Assembly (NCBI GenBank): GCA_004557075.1
Contig: SFEX01000010.1
Location: 1 to 53,817 of the forward strand
Direction: 5' to 3'
Length of the DNA stretch: 53,817 nt
Source of the DNA: Clostridiales bacterium
GTDB taxonomy: Bacteria; Bacillota; Clostridia; Oscillospirales; Oscillospiraceae
The translations under genes and the position numbers were made by a program. The notes under the pieces were generated by a model. The model did no database searches. It worked only from the letters and a program-made list of their open reading frames with translations, and had not been told where the DNA came from. This document shows, in pieces, positions 1 through 8,581 of this stretch (positions are counted from its first letter, which is position 1; the number at the start of each line of letters is the position of its first letter).

Positions 1-113
1 AGCAGCAGGGAATACTGACGTATTTTCAAGGCTTTCCACGAAGCGAGAGCGGAAAAGATCGCTTCAAAACCGATAGGGGTTCGGCTCTCCTATGCTTAAA
101 AAGAGGTTGCGTT

Positions 114-617
114 ATGCATGACGATTTGACAAAGCAGGATATTGAGAAGATGCAGGCGGAGCTTGACTACCGCCAAAAGGAGCTAATGCCAGAGCTTATA
201 GAGGAGGTCAAGCGCACGCGCGCATTCGGCGACCTGAGCGAGAACTTTGAATACAAGGAGGCCAAGCGCGCCAAAAACCGCAACGGCAGCCGTATCCGCT
301 ATCTTGAGAACATGATAAAATCTGCGCGGATAATAGATTCCGACTCCGCCGACGACGAGGTGGGGCTGTACGACAAGGTGGAGATATACATTCCCGAGGA
401 CGACGAGACGCAGATAATACAGGTCGTGACGACCATACGCACAGACCCGCTCAAGGGGCTTATCAGCCGCGAATCGCCGTTCGGAAGGTCGGTTTTAGGT
501 AAAAAGGTCGGAGATAAATTCACGGTGCAGGTCAGCGACAGCTACAGCTATGAGGCCGTGATAAAATCCATCACAAAATGCGAGGACGACGGCTCGGCGC
601 CGATATTACAATACTAA
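114..617 (+). CDS. greA: Transcription elongation factor GreA
   Basis: GreA rescues backtracked RNA polymerase by stimulating transcript cleavage in the secondary channel. The 167-residue product has the family layout: an N-terminal coiled coil (about residues 5-80, with the signature around LSENFEYKEAKRAK carrying the acidic tip residues) and a C-terminal FKBP-like domain (about 85-160, with SPFGRSVLGKKVGD near the end). The length is normal for GreA. The ATG has a GAGG ribosome site about 9 bases upstream. The gene stands 18 bases ahead of a PLP enzyme, so they may be co-transcribed. GreB is the alternative name for the fold, but Clostridia normally carry GreA only. Confidence 0.93.
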   Translation: MHDDLTKQDIEKMQAELDYRQKELMPELIEEVKRTRAFGDLSENFEYKEAKRAKNRNGSRIRYLENMIKSARIIDSDSADDEVGLYDKVEIYIPEDDETQIIQVVTTIRTDPLKGLISRESPFGRSVLGKKVGDKFTVQVSDSYSYEAVIKSITKCEDDGSAPILQY

Positions 618-635
618 GCATAGGAGAAGGCAGCA

Positions 636-1844
636 ATGAAATACGATTTTGACGAGATCATCGACAGACGCAACACAAACGCAATGAACACCGACGGCTT
701 CCGCGGCTATATTTTCCATGCCGGGCCTGAGATGAAATTCCCCTACGCAGACGAGGACTTTGTGCGCATGTGGGTCGCGGACATGGAGTTTGCCGTGGCG
801 CCGGAGATACGCCAGGCGATAAAGGATCGTGTGGATAAGCGAATTTTCGGCTACAGCATGGTTTTCGGCGACGACTACTACAGGGCGTTTTCAAAATGGT
901 GCGAGGACAGGTACGGCTGGAGCTTTCCGCAGGAGGAGCTTACGTTCACCCCCGGCATCATTCCCGCGCTGTACGAGCTTGTCGGCGACCTCACAGCGCC
1001 CGACGAAAAGGTGCTCATCACATCGCCCTCCTACGGCTATTTCCTCCATGCGGCGGAGTTTAACCACCGAGAGCTGGTGTGCTCAAGGCTAAAAAACGAT
1101 AACGGCTTCTTCACCATCGACTATGATGACCTTGAAAAAAAGGCCGCCGACCCGAAGGTGAAGCTGCTCATCTGGTGCAATCCGCACAACCCCACGGGAC
1201 GCATGTGGACGCGGGAGGAGACAGAGCGCGTCTGCGAGATAGTGAAAAAACACGATCTGTGGTTTATCTCGGACGAGATACACTGCGACCTTATCCGCAG
1301 CGGCCGGCGCCACATCCCCACGGCGAAGGTAATGCCCGATTATCCCAAGCTCATAACCTGCATGTCAGCGAGCAAGACCTTTAACATGGCGGGACTGATG
1401 TTCTCGAATATCATCGTGAGAGACCCGGCGGTGCGTCAGCTCATGGCCGAGCACGATAAGCTGTTCGGCTGCGTCAATCCCCTGTCTGTCACGGCGTCGC
1501 AGGCGGCGTATGAAAAGGGCGGCGCGTGGCTTGAGGAGCTCAAGAGCTATCTTGACGATAACTTCCGCTTTGTTGAGAGCTTTTTGAAGGAGAACCTGCC
1601 GGAAGCGGTGTTCAAACTGCCGGAGGCGACGTACCTCGCGTGGGTTGATCTGAGTCGAGTCCTGCCCGATGAGCCCGACCTGCCCGGCTTCTTTGCAAAC
1701 AAGGCCGGCGTGCTGCTCGAGGGCGGAAACTCACTGTTTGTGGATAACGCCGAGGGCTTTATAAGGCTCAATCTCGCCATGCCGCGCTCGATCATCGAAA
1801 AGGGTCTGAAACGCATGGTGGAGGCTATAAAAAACAGAAAATAA
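636..1844 (+). CDS. MalY/PatB-family PLP-dependent C-S lyase (cystathionine beta-lyase type)
   Basis: This is a fold-type I PLP aminotransferase-class protein of 402 residues in the MalY/PatB subgroup, whose members cleave the C-S bond of cystathionine or other cysteine conjugates to release a thiol, pyruvate and ammonia. The N-terminus (FDEIIDRRNTNAMNTDG) and the WVADMEF stretch are typical of MalY/PatB. The motif NPHNPTGRMW is the cofactor-phosphate region, SDEIHCDL carries the PLP-binding Asp, and SASKTFNMAG contains the Schiff-base lysine at about K247. The start has a strong GGAGAAGG site. It follows greA by 18 bases and ends at a clear terminator. The exact substrate cannot be read from sequence; methionine biosynthesis or cysteine catabolism are both possible. 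Confidence 0.9.
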   Translation: MKYDFDEIIDRRNTNAMNTDGFRGYIFHAGPEMKFPYADEDFVRMWVADMEFAVAPEIRQAIKDRVDKRIFGYSMVFGDDYYRAFSKWCEDRYGWSFPQEELTFTPGIIPALYELVGDLTAPDEKVLITSPSYGYFLHAAEFNHRELVCSRLKNDNGFFTIDYDDLEKKAADPKVKLLIWCNPHNPTGRMWTREETERVCEIVKKHDLWFISDEIHCDLIRSGRRHIPTAKVMPDYPKLITCMSASKTFNMAGLMFSNIIVRDPAVRQLMAEHDKLFGCVNPLSVTASQAAYEKGGAWLEELKSYLDDNFRFVESFLKENLPEAVFKLPEATYLAWVDLSRVLPDEPDLPGFFANKAGVLLEGGNSLFVDNAEGFIRLNLAMPRSIIEKGLKRMVEAIKNRK

Positions 1845-1854
1845 CAGACGGAGA

Positions 1855-1895
1855 ACATCCCCTGCCGTGTTTTACACGACAGGGGATGTCTTTCT
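1855..1895 (+). terminator. Intrinsic terminator after the C-S lyase gene
   Basis: A hairpin with arms of 16 bases (one mismatch) around a TTT loop at about 1855-1889 is followed by the T-rich run CTTTCTTTG. It lies 11 bases after the stop codon and separates this unit from the convergent hypA. Confidence 0.85.
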
Positions 1896-1911
1896 TTGGG
1901 GGAGAGTGTAA

Positions 1912-2253
1912 CTAATATTCTATGCTTACCACATTTACGTCCTGACCGCCGAGTACCTTCTTGACGCGGCTGCCGCAGCGGGGGCATACGCCCTCGTGCT
2001 TCATGACGTTATACAGGCAATGGCAGTCCGAGCACAGAGCCTCGCCGGGGATCGTCCTGAGCTTCAGCTCGGTGTTTTTGAGCTGGGGATATTTTTCCGC
2101 GACGAAGGGGAAATACTCCGTAAACACATACGGCAGCGCGCCTGAAAGCTCGCCTATCTCGATAGATATGGCCTTTATCTCGCCGATGCCGTTTTCATCG
2201 GCAAACGAGATTGCAAGCTCAGCCGCCTGATGAAGCATACCTATTTCGTGCAT
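1912..2253 (-). CDS. hypA: HypA nickel chaperone
   Basis: HypA delivers nickel during [NiFe]-hydrogenase (and sometimes urease) maturation. The 113-residue protein starts MHEIG, and His2 is the nickel ligand in this family. It has the zinc site as two CxxC pairs, CSDC and CPRC, at about residues 73-95, giving normal length and layout. It starts one base after the stop of the upstream Fe-S flavoprotein (TGA-T-ATG), so the two are translationally coupled. No hydrogenase structural gene and no hypB-F lie in the window. It may serve a hydrogenase elsewhere, or the neighbour may be part of a hydrogenase-linked electron pathway (inference). Confidence 0.9.
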   Translation of the reverse strand: MHEIGMLHQAAELAISFADENGIGEIKAISIEIGELSGALPYVFTEYFPFVAEKYPQLKNTELKLRTIPGEALCSDCHCLYNVMKHEGVCPRCGSRVKKVLGGQDVNVVSIEY

Positions 2254-2254
2254 A

Positions 2255-5077
2255 TCACCATTTCCTCGGCTTTGCGGGCTTGAGCGGCTTTACCTTTATC
2301 TTGTTCTTGATGACCATAGTGGCGACCTTCTTCATTATGGGCTTGCCGTCATACAGCTCGTCGCGGCGGCGCATAACCTCTGCGCCCGTGTCTTTCATGA
2401 GCAGCTCGTTGGGAACGGGCACCTCATTGTACTTTTTCCTGAGCGTGATGGCGTCCATCTTGCAGCGGGTAGTGCAGACGCCGCAGCCTATGCAGAGGTT
2501 CTCGTCAACGTGGGCTGCGCCGCAGCTCAGGCAGCGGGAGGTCTCCTTTTTGACCTGCTCCTCAGTGAACACGCCACGCTCGTCGCGCATGGTTTTTTTC
2601 TTGCTGAGGTCGATGAGCGGCTTCTGTCGCGATGCCGTGTCGTAGCTTCCCACGGCGATGTTGCCCTTGTCGATATCCTTGTACTCTCTTCTGTCGCGGC
2701 CGGACACGAGGTTGTTGCCCCACGCGTAGCGATGCAGGGAAATAGCGGCCTGCTTGCCGCCCGCGATAGCGTCGATGGCAAACTTGGGGCCGGTGTAAAC
2801 GTCGCCTGCGACGAAGATATCGGGCTCTGCGGTCTGGTAGGTGAAGGAGTCTGCCTCAGCAAGGCCGTTTTTGGCCTTTTCGAGCTTGCCGGTGTCAATG
2901 CCGCCCCAATCGACGGTCTGGCCGATGGCGCCGATGATGCTGTCAACGTCTATGGTCTCGAACTTGCCGGTGCCGACGGGCTTTCTGCGACCCTTAGCGT
3001 CGGGCTCGCCAAGCTCCATAAGCTCGATCTTGAGACCGCAAACCTTGCCGTCTGCGCCGATTATCTCGGCGGGAGCGCTGAGGAAGCGGAGCTTTACGCC
3101 CTCTTCGATGGCTTCTTCAAGCTCTGCGCGATCTGCCGGCATTTCATTTTCGGTTCTGCGGTAGACAATGCAGACCTCCTCCGCGCCGCAACGGATGGCG
3201 GTGCGAGCGGTGTCAATGGCGACATTGCCGCCGCCGATGACGGCGCATCTCTTTCCAAGCTCGGGCTTGCCGCCGAGGTTCACCTTGCGAAGGAAATCGA
3301 CTCCGCCGAATACGCCCATGAGATCCTCGCCCTTTACTCTCAGCTTCTGGGAGCTCTGTGCGCCGATTGCGACGAAGAAGCCCTTGTAGCCCTGATTGCG
3401 GAGCTGGTGGAGCTTTACATCCTTGCCTATCTCCACGCCGCACTTAAACTCAACGCCAAGCTCTTTCAGAACCTCGATCTCGGCGGCGATGACATCCTTC
3501 TCAAGTCTGAAGGATGGGATGCCGTAGCGGAGCATACCGCCCGGCTCGGGATTGCGGTCGAATACCGTGACGCTGTGACCCTCTACCGCAAGGTAGTACG
3601 CGCAGCTCAGACCCGCGGGGCCTGCGCCGATGACCGCGAGCTTGTGGCCGTGGTCGCGCAGCTTCTTGGGAACAAAGCGCTCGTTTTCGTTAAGCTCTCT
3701 GTATGCGATGAATTTCTTTACCTCGTCGATGGACACCGCCTCGTCGATCTCACCGCGTGTGCAGACCTGCTCGCAGCGGCGGTTGCAGATATTGCCGCAG
3801 ACGGCGGGCAGCGGATTCTCCTGCTTTATAAGCTCAAGCGCCTCGCGGTATCTGCCCTGTGCCGCCATGCGCAGATAGCCCTGAACGGCGATGTGCGCGG
3901 GGCAGTTTGATTTGCAGGGGGAGGTGCCGGTTTCAGGCTGCACGTCCTGACGGTTGTTCAGATAGTCGGGGTTCCAGTGCTCAGGCCCCCAGCTAAGTGC
4001 GTTTACCTCGGGCGGGAATGGGGCGTCCTGATACTCGACATTGTTCTTCTGCGGCAGCTTCTGGCCGAGCTTGACGGCGTTTGCAGGGCATTTTTCAACG
4101 CAGTTGCCGCAGGCCACGCACTTTTCGGCATCTACGGTGGCGACGAAGTTCGACTTTTGCAGGTTTGCTGCCCTGGTGTAGTTCGAGGATCTGATGGACA
4201 GGCAAGTCTGGTAGTCGCAGTTGCATATGTATTCGATGGGCGAGGGGCCGTCGTGATTCGAGACGTTGTGGACAAAGCCTCTGTCCTCGGCCTCCTTGAG
4301 CTTGGCCATGTACTCTTCCTTGGTAAGACGCCTGCCCTTGCCGGTTCGGATGGCGTATTCGGCATAGCTGCCGAGAGGCATGCACCACTCAAGATCGGGC
4401 TCGTCGCCCAGCTCGTCATACTCTTTCCTTATCTTGCGGCAGATGCATTCGCAGATCGCGAAGCTGCCGTTTGCGCTCTCGTCGATAAGCGTCTGGAGAT
4501 TTTCCCAGCTCTCGACTCTCGACTCGTTTTTGAGCGCGGACTCAACGGGCACGGGACGGTGCACACCGTGGTTTGCCGCGGGCAGCAGCGCGCCCTTTGA
4601 GGTGAAGGTCTGCTGGGTGTGATACTTGAAGCCGACGGCAAGCTCGGGATAGGTCTTGTACTGGTCGCAGTCAAGGCCGCCGAGCAGCACCTGCTCAAGT
4701 ATGCCGACAACGAAGATGGGAAGCTCGACCCGGTCTACGCCCTTCTCGTCCGGCTTGTAAACCAAAACGCCGATGCGCGCAAGGTCGTCGGCTATTTTGG
4801 CCGCTTCCTCGACGCTCTTTCCGGACATCTCGGCAAGCTCGTCGATGTAGACCGGCACACGCAGCTTGAGATGGTTGGCGAAGTCGATCTGCTCGTCTGT
4901 GAGAAGTCTGTCCAGCATGAAATATGGCCCTGAGTTCATTCCAAGCTGAGCGACAGAGGGGTCAACGTGGCTTATAAGCTCGATCAGATTCTGGCGTGGC
5001 TGCTTGCTGGAATTATCAATGTAATCCTTCATCAGCTCCCATTCCTGGTCGGTAAAGCCGGGGACTTTGTTATTCAT
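2255..5077 (-). CDS. Fe-S flavoprotein: winged-helix-like N-terminus, ferredoxin clusters and GltD-type NAD(P)H oxidoreductase module
   Basis: The 940-residue cytoplasmic redox protein starts at the ATG at 5077, which has a good GGAGGAG site; an upstream in-frame start at 5143 lacks one. Residues about 1-130 look like a small winged-helix region, followed by a Cys-rich segment (CECICRK, CNCDYQTC) and a ferredoxin motif with Cys 320, 323, 326 and 330. A second part resembles the small subunit of glutamate synthase and NfnB-type proteins: a Cys-rich Fe-S region (CGNICNRRCEQVC), an FAD site IGAGPAG near 480, and an NAD(P) site IGGGNVAIDTA near 615. The C-terminus carries another 4Fe-4S set (CIGCGVCTTRC). 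It is coupled to hypA downstream. Electron transfer between NAD(P)H and ferredoxin is inferred; the partner is unknown. Confidence 0.82.
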   Translation of the reverse strand: MNNKVPGFTDQEWELMKDYIDNSSKQPRQNLIELISHVDPSVAQLGMNSGPYFMLDRLLTDEQIDFANHLKLRVPVYIDELAEMSGKSVEEAAKIADDLARIGVLVYKPDEKGVDRVELPIFVVGILEQVLLGGLDCDQYKTYPELAVGFKYHTQQTFTSKGALLPAANHGVHRPVPVESALKNESRVESWENLQTLIDESANGSFAICECICRKIRKEYDELGDEPDLEWCMPLGSYAEYAIRTGKGRRLTKEEYMAKLKEAEDRGFVHNVSNHDGPSPIEYICNCDYQTCLSIRSSNYTRAANLQKSNFVATVDAEKCVACGNCVEKCPANAVKLGQKLPQKNNVEYQDAPFPPEVNALSWGPEHWNPDYLNNRQDVQPETGTSPCKSNCPAHIAVQGYLRMAAQGRYREALELIKQENPLPAVCGNICNRRCEQVCTRGEIDEAVSIDEVKKFIAYRELNENERFVPKKLRDHGHKLAVIGAGPAGLSCAYYLAVEGHSVTVFDRNPEPGGMLRYGIPSFRLEKDVIAAEIEVLKELGVEFKCGVEIGKDVKLHQLRNQGYKGFFVAIGAQSSQKLRVKGEDLMGVFGGVDFLRKVNLGGKPELGKRCAVIGGGNVAIDTARTAIRCGAEEVCIVYRRTENEMPADRAELEEAIEEGVKLRFLSAPAEIIGADGKVCGLKIELMELGEPDAKGRRKPVGTGKFETIDVDSIIGAIGQTVDWGGIDTGKLEKAKNGLAEADSFTYQTAEPDIFVAGDVYTGPKFAIDAIAGGKQAAISLHRYAWGNNLVSGRDRREYKDIDKGNIAVGSYDTASRQKPLIDLSKKKTMRDERGVFTEEQVKKETSRCLSCGAAHVDENLCIGCGVCTTRCKMDAITLRKKYNEVPVPNELLMKDTGAEVMRRRDELYDGKPIMKKVATMVIKNKIKVKPLKPAKPRKW

Positions 5078-5154
5078 GATATACTCCTCCCTGATATATA
5101 TTTTTTGTTTGCTTGTTATAATTGTATCATACCGTATGGGCACATTAGGGGCAT

Positions 5155-5191
5155 AAAAAACGCGTTTTGTGTCTCAGCGACACAAAACGCG
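5155..5191 (-). terminator. Intrinsic terminator for the TetR transcript
   Basis: Perfect 13-bp arms (CGCGTTTTGTGTC and its complement) flank a 5-base loop. On the minus strand the hairpin is followed by six Ts. It lies about 180 bases after the TetR-family stop codon, beyond repeat copy A, and ahead of the Fe-S flavoprotein gene. Confidence 0.85.
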
Positions 5192-5253
5192 AATTATGGC
5201 TCGGCTAAGAACCCGTATCTATTTATGCTTAACGCCTTATTGAATTATAGTTT

Positions 5254-5403
5254 GCGCCCCTACGATGTAAAGCGTTGTTTAACGTTGTGGTTTTTAATTA
5301 AGAGCGCGAGTGCAGGAAAGATTATTTAAAATGTGACCGGTCGGGCTGACGCAATAACGATTATCGCCAATCTCAACGCGAATCGCTCAGCGGCAGCCGC
5401 CGC
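5254..5403. repeat. Dispersed intergenic repeat, copy A
   Basis: This copy contains the family's common words: CCCCTACGATGTAAAGCG, GAGCGCGAGTGC and ACCGGTCGGGCTGACGCAAT, and ends with a 25-bp stretch at 5379-5403. That 25-mer recurs exactly, inverted, at 27186-27210, at the same 15-bp distance from the GCTGACGCAATAA-like word. The right end runs into the coding sequence of the TetR-family gene. Confidence 0.8.
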
Positions 5404-5942
5404 TTGTCGATATCGGCGATGCCACGCGCGACCCTTGTAAACACGCCTCTGGCATATTCGGCGTACTCCTCGGGCGGCATGCACGGCTCCTGCGAAAGCC
5501 ACCACTGAAAGCCGTCAAACGAGGCATCGGTAATGCGCTTTATGGCAAAGTGAGCCTCAGCCTCCGAGGTGAACACCTCTCCGAAATCGTTCATCAGTAG
5601 AGGGTACAGCAGGTCGCTGCAATAATCCCGGAAAGAGTTCTGCCCCGTAACGGAGAAGGCGTTCACAAAAAACTCCCTGTCATTGTAAAGATGGCGGCAT
5701 ATAGCCGGGAAGTAGTCCCAGATGGTCTTGTCCGGGCTTTTCGGGAGCTTGCTGCAAAACTCGTTGTCGTAAAGCCAGTTGAGAAGGTCGTATTTGTCCT
5801 TGAAGTAGCGGTAAAAGCTCCGCCGGCCTATACCGGCGCTCTCGCAAATGTCGTCAACGGTGATTTTGGAAAAAGGCGTCTTGCGCAGGTGCACTTTAAG
5901 GCTGTCCGCCATGGCCTTTCTCATAAGCTCTGCCTGTGCCAA
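5373..5942 (-). CDS. TetR/AcrR-family transcriptional regulator
   Basis: The 189-residue protein has an N-terminal TetR helix-turn-helix: TPFSKITVDDICESAGIG followed by RRSFYRYFKDKYDLL. Its C-terminal half resembles the TetR_C group seen in DhaS-like regulators. It probably represses a target in response to a small ligand; the target is unknown. The start is a TTG with a GGGAG site 9 bases upstream. Oddly, the last nine codons and the stop (RRLPLSDSR) lie inside repeat copy A, so the native C-terminus was apparently replaced by the insertion. The gene points toward the Fe-S flavoprotein but a terminator separates them. Confidence 0.85.
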   Translation of the reverse strand: MAQAELMRKAMADSLKVHLRKTPFSKITVDDICESAGIGRRSFYRYFKDKYDLLNWLYDNEFCSKLPKSPDKTIWDYFPAICRHLYNDREFFVNAFSVTGQNSFRDYCSDLLYPLLMNDFGEVFTSEAEAHFAIKRITDASFDGFQWWLSQEPCMPPEEYAEYARGVFTRVARGIADIDKRRLPLSDSR

Positions 5943-6042
5943 GGTATCATCTCCCGAACGGTTTTTTTATATTATCTGATAATTTCAAGACAATGTCAAA
6001 GGTCAGAGCAGTTTTTGGCACAAATTTTAAAAAATGTGCGCA

Positions 6043-6798
6043 TTATACAAGCGCGATAAGCGCCAAAATGAGCATATGCAGGGGATAGAAAGTGTAAAAG
6101 GCGTATTTGACGGCCTTGCCGTGGGGACCCTGCGTGCCGTTATACATCCAGATGAAGATGAGCGCGAGCACCGCAAAGCCCTGCTGCGGGAAGTCGAAGC
6201 TCATGCCGAACAGCGAGACGGGTATTTCCAGCCCGCCTATCATCTCAAAATTTATTATCCAAAGCCCGACAAGCTGCCCTAAGCGCAGATACCAGCGGCT
6301 GCCGCGGAAAAGATAAAAGGTCACGACGGTCAGAACGCCGTAGCCGTAATAGTCGAGCATTAGAGCGCTGCCGAGCAGGAAAGCGGCGATAACGACCATG
6401 ATCGCGCCGAGTATGCGCATTGCGCACAGGCAGCCTTCGGTGAGCTTTCCTATAAAATACACGGTTATAAGCCCCAGCAGCAGCGTCCACATGACGTTCT
6501 GGTGGAAGGGATACAGCACGCTGCCGCTGACCATGAGGTTAAACGGCACCTCGGAGATAAGGGCAAATACAAGCAGCCGCAGCATATATTTTTTGACGCT
6601 GCCGGTGTGGTAGTAGCCCTCGACTATCATGAAGGCGAAGATGGGAAACGCGAGCCTGCCGACGCAGGTGAGCCACATATTGTCGGGAACGACGGTCGCC
6701 CACATGTGATCCATGAGCATGAACGCCATTGCGAGGATGTGAAGCCCAAATGAGCTGATGCCCGCCCTGTTTTCGACGGGAGAGAGCTTATTGCCCAT
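6043..6798 (-). CDS. TraX-family integral membrane protein
   Basis: The 251-residue polytopic protein has about 7-8 hydrophobic segments and the TraX hallmarks FMLMDHMWATV near the N-terminus and GRLAFPIFAFMIVEGY. TraX acetylates pilin on F plasmids; chromosomal homologues in Firmicutes belong to an acyltransferase-like superfamily and are largely uncharacterised. The ATG at 6798 was chosen over an upstream TTG at 6810. It overlaps the end of the binding-lipoprotein gene by 11 bases, so it is the third gene of the operon with the racemase. No conjugation genes are nearby, so a surface acyltransfer role is more plausible than conjugation (inference). Confidence 0.8.
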   Translation of the reverse strand: MGNKLSPVENRAGISSFGLHILAMAFMLMDHMWATVVPDNMWLTCVGRLAFPIFAFMIVEGYYHTGSVKKYMLRLLVFALISEVPFNLMVSGSVLYPFHQNVMWTLLLGLITVYFIGKLTEGCLCAMRILGAIMVVIAAFLLGSALMLDYYGYGVLTVVTFYLFRGSRWYLRLGQLVGLWIINFEMIGGLEIPVSLFGMSFDFPQQGFAVLALIFIWMYNGTQGPHGKAVKYAFYTFYPLHMLILALIALV

Positions 6799-7762
6799 CG
6801 GCAGTCTCAAACAGCTCGGGGAACATGGCGTGCGCCATGGTTTCGATAGTCAGCGCGCTGCGCGCCCCCGGCATGACGTTCTCGAGCGAAAGCTCTATGA
6901 CGCGGCCGTTGCGTATGCAGTCGAGATTCGAGAGGATGGGGTCTGCCTTGAGCGCGGCAAGCTTATCGTCAAAGCTTGAGCCCTTGTAGTCGTGGATAAT
7001 TATGTAGTCGGGGTTTGAGGCGAGAACGTCCTCGCGGCTGACGGCGTCCCAGGGCTTTGAGAGCTCTGCGAAAACGTTCACGCCGCCCGCGCTTTCAATG
7101 TAGGCAGTCTCAATATTGCCGCCCCCGGCGGTGTAAACCTGCTCGCCGATGAGACTGTCGAGCACGAGCACCTTTTTAGGCTCGGCATCGCCAAGAGCCT
7201 CGGTCACGGCATCGATGCGCTCTGTCTCGGACTTTATAAGCTCCTCGGCGTCAACGCCGAATATACGGCCGAGATCGCGCAGCTCGCCCCACAAATCGTC
7301 GAGGGTGGCGGCCTCGCTGACAAATACGGTTATGCCCGCGCTCTCAAGCTCCGAAACGCTAAGATCGCTGTCGAATATCCAACTGCTGGCGTAGATGAAA
7401 TCGCAGCCGCTGTCAGTTATATCTTTAAGCGTCGGATAGCCCTCGAAAAGCGTGGGGATACCGTCCACGGCGTCTTTAAGCTCCGGCAGCGCGCCCTGGG
7501 AGTGGTTTTCCATGAACTTGCCCACAACGCGCTCTGCAAGACCCAGCGCGCAGAAAACCTCCGTGCAGTTCGGGCCCGCGGTCACGACCTTTTCGGGCAT
7601 CTCCGAGACGGTGACGCTTTTGCCGTGGTTAGTAAAGGTAACCGGCGTGTAGTCAGACCCGGCCTCGGTAGGTTCTGGGGTGGGCTGCGGCTCAGGCTCG
7701 CCGCAGGCGCAAAGCGCAAATATCATGCAGATGCAGAGAACAAAAGATATAAGTCGTTTCAT
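6788..7762 (-). CDS. Periplasmic-binding-type lipoprotein (FepB/BtuF-like, iron-siderophore or cobalamin ABC uptake)
   Basis: The 324-residue protein has a lipoprotein signal peptide (lipobox ALCAC, lipidated Cys at about 20) and a Pro/Glu-rich linker, then a helical-backbone class III substrate-binding domain. Typical marks are VVTAGPNCTEVFCALGLAERVVG and YPTLKDITDSGCDFIYASS in the first lobe, and NPDYIIIHDYKG in the second. Such lipoproteins capture siderophores, haem or corrinoids for an ABC importer. No permease or ATPase gene lies beside it. It sits 12 bases after the racemase gene and overlaps the TraX-like gene. The ligand cannot be assigned. Confidence 0.85.
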   Translation of the reverse strand: MKRLISFVLCICMIFALCACGEPEPQPTPEPTEAGSDYTPVTFTNHGKSVTVSEMPEKVVTAGPNCTEVFCALGLAERVVGKFMENHSQGALPELKDAVDGIPTLFEGYPTLKDITDSGCDFIYASSWIFDSDLSVSELESAGITVFVSEAATLDDLWGELRDLGRIFGVDAEELIKSETERIDAVTEALGDAEPKKVLVLDSLIGEQVYTAGGGNIETAYIESAGGVNVFAELSKPWDAVSREDVLASNPDYIIIHDYKGSSFDDKLAALKADPILSNLDCIRNGRVIELSLENVMPGARSALTIETMAHAMFPELFETADGQ

Positions 7763-7774
7763 TGGGTATAGCTC

Positions 7775-8482
7775 CTATGCTTTGAATTTTATGCTGCCTC
7801 CGGCGGCCTTGATCGCGGCCTTGGCCAAAAGCGCGGTCGGGTCTATAAAATGCCTGCCGGGGCGGTCGGAAAAGACTAATGGCAGCTCTGTGCAGCCGAG
7901 GATGAAAGCCTCGGCGCCGCGCCGCGTCATATCATCAAGGGCGGAGTCTAAAGCGGAGGTGTCGGCTTCTTTCCCGGCCTTGACCTGCTCGTAGATAAGG
8001 CGCATTAGCGCCTCCTGAGAGGTACTGTCGGGGTATATAAGCTCTATACCGCTGCCGTCAAAGGCTTTGTCATAAATGCCGCTGCGCACAACGCCGTCGG
8101 TCGCAAGAAGCCCCAGCCGCTTGCAGTCGGAGCCGCGCGCGGCTTCAACAAGTACGCTGAGCATGTTTATAACGGGCAGGCGGCTTCGCTTTTGAAGCTC
8201 GTCGTAATAATAATGCGCGGTGTGGCAGGGCAGGAGCAGGATGTCAGCGCCTGCGCCTGCGAGCCGCTCTGCCGACTCTGCCATGAACCTCAGCGGCTCA
8301 TCGCTGCCGGAAAGAATTGACTTTGTGCGGTCGGGTATATCCGTGTTATTATCTATAAGAACATGCAGATGCTCGCTGTCGCACTTAGCGTCGGTCAGCT
8401 CTATTATCTTTATAAACAGGTCGGCGGTGGCCATAGGCCCCATGCCGCCTATTATTCCCAACACTTTTCTCTCGTGGATCAT
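7775..8482 (-). CDS. Aspartate/glutamate racemase-family protein
   Basis: The enzyme is a cofactor-independent amino-acid racemase of the RacX/YgeA/aspartate racemase family, about 235 residues. It has GIIGGMGPMATADLF at the N-terminus, the first catalytic Cys in LLLPCHTAHYYYD and the second in FILGCTELPL. The ATG at 8482 is preferred because it has GGAG at 5-8 bases, whereas the ATG at 8494 has no clear site. It heads a three-gene operon with the binding lipoprotein and the TraX-like protein. It may make D-amino acids for the cell wall or for release; the substrate is not readable from sequence. Confidence 0.87.
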   Translation of the reverse strand: MIHERKVLGIIGGMGPMATADLFIKIIELTDAKCDSEHLHVLIDNNTDIPDRTKSILSGSDEPLRFMAESAERLAGAGADILLLPCHTAHYYYDELQKRSRLPVINMLSVLVEAARGSDCKRLGLLATDGVVRSGIYDKAFDGSGIELIYPDSTSQEALMRLIYEQVKAGKEADTSALDSALDDMTRRGAEAFILGCTELPLVFSDRPGRHFIDPTALLAKAAIKAAGGSIKFKA

Positions 8483-8527
8483 TTCATACTCCATTTTGCC
8501 GCAGTGTGTTACTGCAATTATTTAAAT

Positions 8528-8556
8528 AATATACCACGACAGAGCGGGCAATTCAA
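8528..8556 (-). promoter_or_regulatory. Sigma-A-type promoter for the racemase operon
   Basis: On the minus strand, TTGAAT and TATATT are separated by exactly 17 bases. Transcription would start near 8521, about 40 bases before the ATG at 8482. It lies back-to-back with the promoter of the dlt-like operon. Confidence 0.6.
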
Positions 8557-8581
8557 CCGGGGCTTTGTTAACAAAAAATTG

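Noticed and set aside
1..113. 3' end of an upstream gene before greA
   Set aside because: Short open stretches exist in two frames but none resembles a known protein end, so no feature is called.
2510..3910. A 466-codon plus-strand frame inside the Fe-S flavoprotein region
   Set aside because: It is Ala/Leu/Asp-rich shadow coding without a ribosome site; the minus-strand protein has clear FAD, NAD and Fe-S motifs.
6013..6042. Terminator after the TraX-like gene
   Set aside because: Only a 5-bp GCACA/TGTGC pairing with an A/T loop is visible, too weak to call.
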